A DNA stretch of 29,303 nucleotides from REDI01 sp964586865 (GTDB taxonomy: Bacteria; Myxococcota_A; UBA796; GCA-2862545): positions 1 through 29,303 of the forward strand of contig CAZPJM010000028.1 in the NCBI GenBank assembly GCA_964586865.1, read 5' to 3'. The notes beneath the pieces were generated by a model. That model was not told the DNA's origin, did no database searches, and was given only the letters and a program-made list of their open reading frames with translations. Shown in pieces: positions 23,195 to 29,303 of the stretch. The position numbers and the translations under genes are program-made. The stretch's first letter is position 1. The number at the start of each line of letters is the position of its first letter.

Positions 23195-24021
23195 ACGTCT
23201 TCTCCATCGATCTGGAGGACTGGTTCCACCTGCTGGACCACCCGGGGGCGCCCGACCCCGCGGACTGGCCCCACCTGCCGAGCCGGGTGGCGGCCAACAC
23301 GGATCGTCTGCTCGAGGATCTGGACGAGGCCGGGGTGAAGGCCACCTTCTTCGTGCTGGGCTGGATCGCCGAGCACCACCCCGAGGTGGTCCGGCGGGTG
23401 GCCCGGGCCGGCCACGAGATCGCCAGCCATGGTCATGGGCACACCCTCCTCTACGAGCAGGACGCGGCCGCCTTCCGCGACGATCTCCGCCGCGCGGCCG
23501 ACGCCATCGACCGCGCCTGCGGGGTACGGCCGCTGGGCTACCGCGCGCCGGGCTTCTCCCTGACGCGCCAGACCCCGTGGGCCCTCGAGGTGCTGGCCGA
23601 GGAAGGCTACCGCTACGACAGCTCGGTCTTCCCCGGACGCCGCCACCACGGGGGCATGGACGGGGCCGACAGCCGACCCCACCGCTGGGGGCCCCTGTGG
23701 GAGATCCCGGTCTCCACGGTCCCGGTGGGCCCGACGCGCCTGGGCTGGCTGGGGGGCGGCTACCTGCGCCTGCTGCCCCGGGCCGTGGTCCTCCCCCTGG
23801 CGGCGGCCGCCCGGGCACGGGGCGCGCCCCTGGTCCTCTACGTGCACCCCCGGGACATCGACCCCGGCCAGCCGCGCCTGCCCATGTCCCGCGCCCGGGC
23901 CTTCCGGACCTACGTGGGCCTGGGGCGGTGTCGCGCCCGGCTGCGCACCCTGCTCGGGAGCTTCGAGTGGGTGCCGGCGGCCGACCTGGTCCAGGCCCTC
24001 GAGGCCCGACACGCCGCGTGA
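23191..24021 (+). CDS. Polysaccharide deacetylase, XrtA/PEP-CTERM-locus-like (NodB fold, DUF3473)
   Basis: This 276-residue protein has the carbohydrate esterase 4 (NodB) fold and is predicted to remove N-acetyl groups from an amino-sugar polymer. It opens with MNVFSIDLEDWFH, with D7 and D10 replacing the usual TFDDG signature. This opening is typical of the deacetylases found in exosortase-linked exopolysaccharide loci. The metal-binding H80-x3-H84 is in IASHGHGH. YRAPGFSLT and the DUF3473-like tail (LVLYVHPRDIDPGQPRLP, FRTYVGLGRCRARL) support the same subfamily. The start at GTG 23191 has GGAGG five bases upstream and overlaps the formyltransferase stop as GTGA; GTG 23188 is an alternative. 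No exosortase gene is visible in the window. Confidence 0.87.
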   Translation: MNVFSIDLEDWFHLLDHPGAPDPADWPHLPSRVAANTDRLLEDLDEAGVKATFFVLGWIAEHHPEVVRRVARAGHEIASHGHGHTLLYEQDAAAFRDDLRRAADAIDRACGVRPLGYRAPGFSLTRQTPWALEVLAEEGYRYDSSVFPGRRHHGGMDGADSRPHRWGPLWEIPVSTVPVGPTRLGWLGGGYLRLLPRAVVLPLAAAARARGAPLVLYVHPRDIDPGQPRLPMSRARAFRTYVGLGRCRARLRTLLGSFEWVPAADLVQALEARHAA

Positions 24022-24031
24022 GCCGGGCGCC

Positions 24032-25315
24032 TCAGGCGTCGACCCACCGACGGAGAGGCCGGAGGGCGGACCGCAGGCCGCGCCGGGAGCGGGCCCGCGC
24101 CACCACATCCTCGAGGATGCCCGCGTAGCGTTCCGCGAGCCGGCGGCGGTCGTAGGTCTGCTCGACCGCGCGACGGCCGGCCTCGCCCAGCGCCGCCCGC
24201 CGCGCCGGGTCCCGGGCCAGCTCCCGCACCGCCGCCGCCAGGGCGTCCGGATCCTCGGGGGGCACGGCCACCCCGCCACCGGCCTCGTCCAGGATCCGCG
24301 CCGCCTCGCCCTCGACCCCCAGGACCACCGGTCGGCGGCAGGCCCAGATCTCGAACATCTTGGACGGGATGACGGTGCGGAACAGAGGCAGATCCTGGAG
24401 GTGCACGAGGCCGATGTCGCCCAGGGCGTAGACCTCGGGCATGCGCTCGCTGGGCACCGCGTCGTGGAAGGTCAGGTTGGGCACGCCGCGCCCCCGCTCC
24501 CGGAGGTCGGCCTTGCGCGCGCCATCCCCCACCAGCACGAAGTCCACCTCGGGGCAGCGCTTCGCCGCGTCCACCACCGTCTCGAGGCCGTGGCAGAGCC
24601 CGTGGGTCCCCGCGTAGAGCGCCACCGGCCGCTCGCCGGACAGCCCCAGCTCGCGCCGCAGGGGCTCGGGATCCACCGACACGGGGAAGCGGGTCAGGTC
24701 CACCCCATTGGTCACCACGTCGATGCGCGCCGCGGGCACGTCGGGGGTGGTCGCGCGGATCTCGTCCACGAAGGAGCGGGTGACCACCACGATGTGGTCG
24801 GCCTGGCGGTACAGCCAGCGCTCCCCGCGCTCGAGCAGGCGGATGGCCGGGCTGTCCTTGGGCAGGGCGCCGATCTCCCAGATGGTGCGCGGCCAGAGAT
24901 CCCGGATCTCCACCACCACCGGCCGTCGCTTCCAGCGGCCCACCAGGACCCCGGCCACGGCGGCCAGGAACTGCGGGCTGCTGGTCACCACCACGTCGGG
25001 ACGGGGCACCTGGAACTGACCGCTGCCCACCACCGAGGCCGCGTAGGACACGAAGGCCGCGCTCCGCCGCACCACCCCGGCGTTGGGGGTCGCATAGACC
25101 CAGGTGCGGTGCACGTGCACCCCGTCCACCTCCTCGTGGACCATGCCACGCCCCCGGTACGCCTCGGGGATGACGCCCGAGGGGTGGTTGGGCAGCCCGC
25201 ACAGGACGTGGACCTCGTGGCCGGCGGTGGCCCAGGCGCGGGTCAGGTCGCGCGCACGGGTGGCGAGGGCCCCCAGGTCGGGCGGGTAGTGGGCAGCGAC
25301 GAGCAGGATGCGCAT
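24032..25315 (-). CDS. Glycosyltransferase family 4 (WbuB/WcaI-like)
   Basis: This 427-residue GT-B fold enzyme transfers a sugar from a nucleotide donor to a growing polysaccharide or lipid-linked oligosaccharide at the cytoplasmic membrane. The N-terminal Rossmann domain begins MRILLVAAHYPPDLGALATRA and includes VEIRDLWPRTIWE, typical of WbuB-type (fucosamine-transferring) members. The C-terminal domain has LYAGTHGLCHGLE, VLVGDGARKADL and the donor-binding region IPSKMFEIWACRRPVVLG. The ATG at 25315 has GGGAAGA three bases before it. It is convergent with the deacetylase (10 bp between stops) and 53 bp downstream of gspC on the same strand. Its closeness to the deacetylase and formyltransferase suggests a small envelope-polysaccharide cluster. 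Confidence 0.88.
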   Translation of the reverse strand: MRILLVAAHYPPDLGALATRARDLTRAWATAGHEVHVLCGLPNHPSGVIPEAYRGRGMVHEEVDGVHVHRTWVYATPNAGVVRRSAAFVSYAASVVGSGQFQVPRPDVVVTSSPQFLAAVAGVLVGRWKRRPVVVEIRDLWPRTIWEIGALPKDSPAIRLLERGERWLYRQADHIVVVTRSFVDEIRATTPDVPAARIDVVTNGVDLTRFPVSVDPEPLRRELGLSGERPVALYAGTHGLCHGLETVVDAAKRCPEVDFVLVGDGARKADLRERGRGVPNLTFHDAVPSERMPEVYALGDIGLVHLQDLPLFRTVIPSKMFEIWACRRPVVLGVEGEAARILDEAGGGVAVPPEDPDALAAAVRELARDPARRAALGEAGRRAVEQTYDRRRLAERYAGILEDVVARARSRRGLRSALRPLRRWVDA

Positions 25316-25368
25316 GGGTCTTCCCAGGTGGCGGGAGCGAGCCCTAACCGCCCCCCCATCGGCCGGAC

Positions 25369-26388
25369 TCAGCGCAGATCCAGCTTCAGGTCGCGGGTCT
25401 TGCCATTGCGCTTCCGGACCTTCACGTCGAAGGTGCTGGCCTGGTTGAGCTCGGTCATGAGCGAGAGGGCGGCGCGGGTGGTGTTGAGCTTGGTGCCGTT
25501 GACCTCGGTGATGACGTCGCCCGAGCGCAGGCCGATCTTCCGGCCCAGGCTGTTGCGCCGGATCCGGTACAGGCGGAACCCGATGACCTCGCCGTTGCGC
25601 TTGTAGGGGCGCGCCCGACCGAGCTTGCGCAGGCCCTTGGGGTCGGAGAGCAGCTCGTCCACCAGGGCGCGGGAGACCTCGTAGTGGCCGTCGTCGACCT
25701 TGGCGATGGCGTCGTCGCCCTGGCCCTTCCGGCCGCGCCGCCGCCCCCGACGGCCCGACTCGTCGCGGTCCATGTCCCCGGTGAGGATCTCGCGGCGGCC
25801 GTCGGAGCGCTCCAGGATCACCCGCTCGGGATCGATCTCGCGGATGACGGCGTCGAGGAGGCGATCCCCGATGCCGTAGCCCGCCGTCTCGCCCCGCTGC
25901 CCCCGGCGGATGAGGGCCGCCGAGCGCGTCGGATCGGCGTGGACCACGGTGCCGAGGAGGACCACATCGAGCTCGGTGAGGGTCTCCTCGCCCGGGGCGG
26001 TCTCCTCGGTGGGGGGCTTGCCGGCCGCATCGTGGTCGAAGACGTTCCGCTCCACGATGGCCTCGACGTAGGCATCGCGGGACAGGCCACGCCGGGCGGG
26101 GCGGGTGCGGGCGCCGGGAGGCTCCCGGTCGGGGCCGGCCTCGGAGCCGGCCGTGGCCTCGGCCACGACACCCTCGCCGCCCTCGGGGGCAGACTCCGGC
26201 CGGTCCAGGGGGCCCGGGTCGGCGGGCGGGGCGATGAGCCCGGCGGCCAGGGAGGTGGTGCCGACGCCGGCGGCGGCCCCGGCCAGGGTGAGCACCGCCA
26301 CCACGGCGCCGATGACGAGCCAGGTGGATCCGGGGAGGGCGCCCAGCCGGGCGAGGAGCCGGGAGGGGCCGGTCCAGAGGGTGGCCAT
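25369..26388 (-). CDS. gspC: General secretion pathway protein C, with PDZ domain
   Basis: This 339-residue inner-membrane component of the type II secretion system connects the inner platform to the GspD secretin. It has a short cytoplasmic N-terminus, one membrane helix (about 22-48), an acidic proline-rich linker (50-105), an HR domain (about 105-203: YVEAIVERNVFDHD, LLGTVVHADPTRSAALI, YGIGDRLLDAVIREIDPERVIL), a basic insert RRGRRRGRKGQG (213-224), and a PDZ domain (about 240-339: ISRALVDELL-type start here VSRALVDELL, then IGLRSGDVITEVNGTKL). No other gsp gene is in the window, so it stands apart from the usual operon. No Shine-Dalgarno precedes the ATG; a TATGGC hexamer lies about 52 bp upstream. 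Confidence 0.85.
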   Translation of the reverse strand: MATLWTGPSRLLARLGALPGSTWLVIGAVVAVLTLAGAAAGVGTTSLAAGLIAPPADPGPLDRPESAPEGGEGVVAEATAGSEAGPDREPPGARTRPARRGLSRDAYVEAIVERNVFDHDAAGKPPTEETAPGEETLTELDVVLLGTVVHADPTRSAALIRRGQRGETAGYGIGDRLLDAVIREIDPERVILERSDGRREILTGDMDRDESGRRGRRRGRKGQGDDAIAKVDDGHYEVSRALVDELLSDPKGLRKLGRARPYKRNGEVIGFRLYRIRRNSLGRKIGLRSGDVITEVNGTKLNTTRAALSLMTELNQASTFDVKVRKRNGKTRDLKLDLR

Positions 26389-26485
26389 GCGGGAGCGGGG
26401 AAGCCAGGTTCGACGGCGGGCGGGCGCGCGCTCGACCCCGCCATAGCGGATCCGGGGGCGAGCCGGCCAACGCCGACGACGGGTC

Positions 26486-26513
26486 TTGACGGGTTCTGGA
26501 GCGTGACTACCGG
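26486..26513 (+). promoter_or_regulatory. Candidate promoter of the GldA-like ABC operon
   Basis: TTGACG (26486-26491) and TACCGG (26508-26513) are spaced by 16 bp, about 55 bp before the ATPase ATG. The -35 is close to consensus and the -10 is weak. It lies in the 177-bp divergent spacer shared with gspC. Confidence 0.4.
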
Positions 26514-26565
26514 GGAGCGGCCCGGGCACCGGGCCCGGGGTGGGACTTCGGAGGAGGACTCCCCG

Positions 26566-27501
26566 ATGATCGACGTCCAGGAGCTGACGCGCCGCTACGG
26601 CCACGTTCGCGCGCTGGAGGGCGTCACGGCGCACATCGCGTCCGGCGAGGTGGTGGGCCTGCTCGGCCACAACGGGGCCGGCAAGACCACCATGATGAAG
26701 GTGCTCACCGGCTACCTCGAGCCCAGCGAGGGCACGGCCACCGTCGCCGGGCTGGACGTGGTGCGCGACCGCCGCGCGGTCCAGCGGAGGATCGGCTACC
26801 TGCCCGAGAACGCGCCCCTCTACGAAGAGCAGACCGTCGCCGACTACCTGCTCTCCATGGCCGCCCTCCGCGGTGTGCCCGCCGCCGGCCGCGCCGCCGC
26901 CGTGGCCGATGCCATCGAGGCGGTCGGCCTCCACGGCCGGGTCTCCCAGCGGATCGGCACCCTCTCCAAGGGGCTCCGCCAGCGGGTGGGGCTGGCCCAG
27001 GCCATCGTCCACCGCCCCGACGTGCTCATCCTCGACGAGCCCACCAATGGGCTGGACCCGACGCAGATCACGGCCATGCGCAGCCTGATCCTGCGCCTTG
27101 CCCGCGAGAGCACCGTCATCCTCTCGACCCACATCCTCCAGGAGGTCGAGGCGGTGTGCGATCGGGTGCTGGTCCTGGTGGGCGGTCGCCTGGTGGCCGA
27201 CGGCCCGCTCTCGGACCTGACCCGCACCGCGGCGCTCCGCCTCTCCATCCGCGGGGACGCCGATGTGGGTCCCGTCCTGGCCCCGGTCGAGGGCATCGGC
27301 ACCCCCCGCCGGGAGGGCGCCGATCCGGAGCTGCCCGGCTTCACCGTGTGGACCCTCCCCTGCACCGACCCGGTCCACGCTCCCGCCCCGGCGGTGGCCG
27401 CCGCCCTGCACGGGGCTGGCCTGGACCTGGGCACCCTGGCCCCGGCCCGCCGGCGCCTCGAGGATGCCTTCGAGGATCTCTCCCGCGAGGTGCGCGCATG
27501 A
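26566..27501 (+). CDS. ABC transporter ATP-binding protein, GldA-like
   Basis: This 311-residue ATPase subunit energises the membrane protein encoded immediately downstream. Walker A is GHNGAGKT (34-41), the ABC signature is LSKGLRQ (133-139), Walker B is VLILDEP (153-159) and the switch histidine is H189 in STHIL. Residues 215-311 form a C-terminal extension typical of DrrA/GldA-type ATPases, ending in LEDAFEDLSREV. GGAGGA seven bases before the ATG fixes the start. Its stop overlaps the next start as ATGA, so the two are translationally coupled. GldA supports gliding in Bacteroidota; homologues in other phyla are widespread and their cargo is unknown, so motility should not be assumed. Confidence 0.92.
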   Translation: MIDVQELTRRYGHVRALEGVTAHIASGEVVGLLGHNGAGKTTMMKVLTGYLEPSEGTATVAGLDVVRDRRAVQRRIGYLPENAPLYEEQTVADYLLSMAALRGVPAAGRAAAVADAIEAVGLHGRVSQRIGTLSKGLRQRVGLAQAIVHRPDVLILDEPTNGLDPTQITAMRSLILRLARESTVILSTHILQEVEAVCDRVLVLVGGRLVADGPLSDLTRTAALRLSIRGDADVGPVLAPVEGIGTPRREGADPELPGFTVWTLPCTDPVHAPAPAVAAALHGAGLDLGTLAPARRRLEDAFEDLSREVRA

Positions 27502-29303
27502 ACGCCCTCACCGACACCTTCCGCACCGCCGCCGAGGTGGCCCGGCGCGAGCTCTCGGCCAGCTTCCGCAGCCCGGTCGCCCTGGTCTTCCTGGGCGTCT
27601 TCCTGGTGGCGGTCAACCTGGACCTCTTCACCCTGTCGGGCTTCTTCGCCCGCGGCCTGGCCGACCTCAAGCCCCTGTTCGCCTCCCTGCCCCTGCTGCT
27701 CCTGCTGCTCGTGTCCGCCCTGACCATGCGCCAGTGGGCCGAGGAGCGGAAGCTCGGCACCCTCGAGGTCCTCCTGACCCTGCCGGTGCGGCCGTGGGGG
27801 CTGGTGATCGGCAAGTGGCTCGCCGGCGTGGGCCTGGTGGCCCTGGCCCTGGCCCTCACCTGGCCGCTCCCCGTGCTGGTGGGCCTGCTGGGGCCGCTCG
27901 ACCTGGGCCCCGTGGTGGGCGGCTACCTGGGCGCCCTGCTCGTGGGGGCCACCTGGGTGGCGGTGGGCCTCTGCGTCTCCTCCCGCACCGACAACCAGGT
28001 GGTGGCCCTCATCGTCACCCTGGGCGTGGGCGGGGTGCTGCTGCTCCTGGGCGACGACGCCTTCACCAGCCTCTTCGGCCGCGAGACGGCCGACATCCTC
28101 CGCGGCCTGGGGGCCGGCAGCCGCTTCGACAGCATCGAGCGGGGCGTGGTCGATCTCCGGGACCTGGCCTACTACGGCGGGATCACGGCCACCGCCCTCA
28201 CCCTGAACGTGGCCTTCCTGGAGCTGCCGCGCATCGACGGTGGCAGCCACCCCCAGCGCCAGGGGGCCCGCTGGCTCCACGTGAGCCTGGTGGCCAGCAA
28301 TGCCCTGCTCCTCTCGCTGTGGCTCTCGCCCCTGACCACCCTCCGGGTCGATCTGACCGCCGACGGCGCCTACAGCCTCTCCCCCGTCACCCGCGACACC
28401 CTGGCCTCCCTCGACGAGCCGCTCTACATCGAGGCCTACCTCTCCGACCGCACCCACCCCCTCATCGCCCCCCTCCTCCCCCGGATCCGCGACACCCTCC
28501 GCGAGGTCGACGCCATCGGCGGGGACCGGGTGCGCCTGACCCTGGCCGATCCCGCCACCGACGACGAGCTGGCCGCCGAGATCGGCGAGACCTACGGCAT
28601 CGAGAGCGTCCCGTTCGGCGTGGCCGACCGCAGCAGCCAGAGCGTGGTGAACGCCTGGTTCCACGTCCTGGTGCGCTACGGCGATCAGCACGAGGTGCTG
28701 GGCCTCGAGGACCTGGTGGAGTTCGACGCCGACGTCGCCAGCACCGAGGTCGATGTCCGACTGGGGGACCTCGAGTACGTGCTCGCCCGCACCATCCGCA
28801 AGGTCAGCCGCTCCTTCCAGTCGGTGGACGCCCAGCTCGCGCGGCTCCCGGAGGGCTCGACCCTCACCCTCTACGCCACCCCCGAGACGGCCCCCCGCGA
28901 GTTCCAGGGCACCCTCTCCCTGATGCGCGAGAAGGCCGCCGAGCTGGCCGAGCGCTCCGGGGGGCGCCTCGCCTTCGAGGAGGTCGCCCCCACCCCCGAC
29001 CAGGCCCAGGCCATCTACGAGGAGACCGGCGTGCGCCCGCTGGCCGCGGATCTCTTCGGCCAGGAGCTGTTCTGGGCCCACCTGGTGCTCACCTCGGGCG
29101 ACAAGGTGCAGCGGCTCCTGCCGGGGGCCGACGCCACCGCCGGCGACGTCTCCCGCAGCCTCGAGGCCGCGGTCCGTCGCGCCAGCCCGGGCCAGCTCGT
29201 GCAGGTGGGCCTCTACACCGCCACCCCCGAGGCACCGCCGCCCAACCCCAACCTGCCGCCCCAGATGCAGCCTCCCCCGCCCCGCCCCGACTACCAAGCG
29301 CTG
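27498..29303 (+). CDS. Fused GldF/GldG-type ABC-2 permease and auxiliary protein (3' end outside window)
   Basis: The frame runs from ATG 27498 to the window edge without a stop (602 codons). Residues 1-240 form an ABC-2 permease of six helices: it starts ARRELSASFRSPVAL, has the cytoplasmic MRQWAEERKLGTLEVLLTLP segment, and ends in DLRDLAYYGGITATALTLNVAFLE. A further helix (about 265-285, VSLVASNALLLSLWLSPL) leads into a large extracytoplasmic GldG/ABC_transp_aux region starting LTADGAYSLSPVTRDTLASLDEPLYIEAYLSD, with DVRLGDLEYVLARTIRKVSR later. In Bacteroidota GldF and GldG are usually separate; here they are one polypeptide. A proline-rich stretch (PPPNPNLPPQMQPPPP) lies at the visible end. 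The rest, probably another domain and a final membrane helix, is not seen. Confidence 0.88.
   Translation, partial: MNALTDTFRTAAEVARRELSASFRSPVALVFLGVFLVAVNLDLFTLSGFFARGLADLKPLFASLPLLLLLLVSALTMRQWAEERKLGTLEVLLTLPVRPWGLVIGKWLAGVGLVALALALTWPLPVLVGLLGPLDLGPVVGGYLGALLVGATWVAVGLCVSSRTDNQVVALIVTLGVGGVLLLLGDDAFTSLFGRETADILRGLGAGSRFDSIERGVVDLRDLAYYGGITATALTLNVAFLELPRIDGGSHPQRQGARWLHVSLVASNALLLSLWLSPLTTLRVDLTADGAYSLSPVTRDTLASLDEPLYIEAYLSDRTHPLIAPLLPRIRDTLREVDAIGGDRVRLTLADPATDDELAAEIGETYGIESVPFGVADRSSQSVVNAWFHVLVRYGDQHEVLGLEDLVEFDADVASTEVDVRLGDLEYVLARTIRKVSRSFQSVDAQLARLPEGSTLTLYATPETAPREFQGTLSLMREKAAELAERSGGRLAFEEVAPTPDQAQAIYEETGVRPLAADLFGQELFWAHLVLTSGDKVQRLLPGADATAGDVSRSLEAAVRRASPGQLVQVGLYTATPEAPPPNPNLPPQMQPPPPRPDYQAL

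Noticed and set aside
24032..26470. An 812-codon frame that would fuse the glycosyltransferase to upstream sequence
   Set aside because: The upstream part is an out-of-frame reading of gspC; the glycosyltransferase begins with its own ATG at 25315 and a typical MRILLVA start.
26844..29297. Open reading frame of 817 codons on the minus strand opposite the ABC genes
   Set aside because: The predicted product is repetitive Gly/Ala/Gln/His sequence, and the plus strand carries the ABC ATPase and permease with clear motifs and an ATGA overlap.
26566..29303. Assigning the ABC operon as gliding-motility genes
   Set aside because: GldA/F/G homologues occur in many non-gliding bacteria and myxobacterial gliding uses other machinery; only the family resemblance is supported.

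Overview
This is a GC-rich, gene-dense bacterial chromosome segment, most likely from a member of the Myxococcota (formerly Deltaproteobacteria). The strongest marker is the C-terminus of the large amidase at 10218-13160. It ends in a GCGC motif, a short hydrophobic helix and an arginine run, which is the MYXO-CTERM sorting signal. Most gene starts follow a GGAGG (or close variant) placed 4-7 nt before ATG or GTG, and one before TTG. This was used to correct several start sites. I see no rRNA, tRNA, CRISPR array, transposase gene or phage gene. No gene-free stretch exceeds about 225 bp.

Layout. 22-2019: a stand-alone receiver protein, a CoA-pyrophosphatase-like Nudix hydrolase and signal peptidase I. 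2017-2247: a 181-bp imperfect palindrome with 20-bp ends that looks like a non-autonomous mobile element, followed by a 17-bp tandem repeat. 2242-6650 (all minus strand): a small LuxR-type regulator, a degenerate PP2C domain fused to a cyclic-nucleotide-binding domain, a Big2-type lipoprotein, a TPR protein, a FabL-type enoyl-ACP reductase and another lipoprotein. 6768-8735: a minimal RluA-type pseudouridine synthase, a zinc-ribbon protein and exonuclease III. 8832-14014 (plus strand): a membrane-anchored protein of unknown function, the MYXO-CTERM amidase with an inserted golvesin-like domain, and two tandem paralogues with a possible YbjN / type III chaperone fold. 14203-17628: class II glutamine synthetase, a membrane-anchored EEP-family protein, a GST and a lipoprotein. 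17836-20555: clpS-clpA, translationally coupled. 20618-22321: an alpha/beta hydrolase and a 3-methyladenine-glycosylase-like protein. 22412-26388: envelope polysaccharide and secretion genes, namely a formyltransferase overlapping a polysaccharide deacetylase, a GT4 glycosyltransferase and GspC. 26566-29303: a GldA-like ABC ATPase overlapping a fused GldF-GldG permease/auxiliary protein that runs off the window.

Most of this is housekeeping and envelope biology rather than a defence or mobile island. ClpS passes N-degron substrates to ClpA. Exonuclease III and the glycosylase are base-excision repair functions. Signal peptidase I, GspC, the MYXO-CTERM amidase and the lipoproteins belong to export and envelope maintenance. 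The least ordinary items are the palindromic element abutting the signal peptidase stop codon, the predicted pseudophosphatase-CNMP fusion, the amidase split by a golvesin-like domain, the tandem paralogue pair and the coupled deacetylase/formyltransferase pair.
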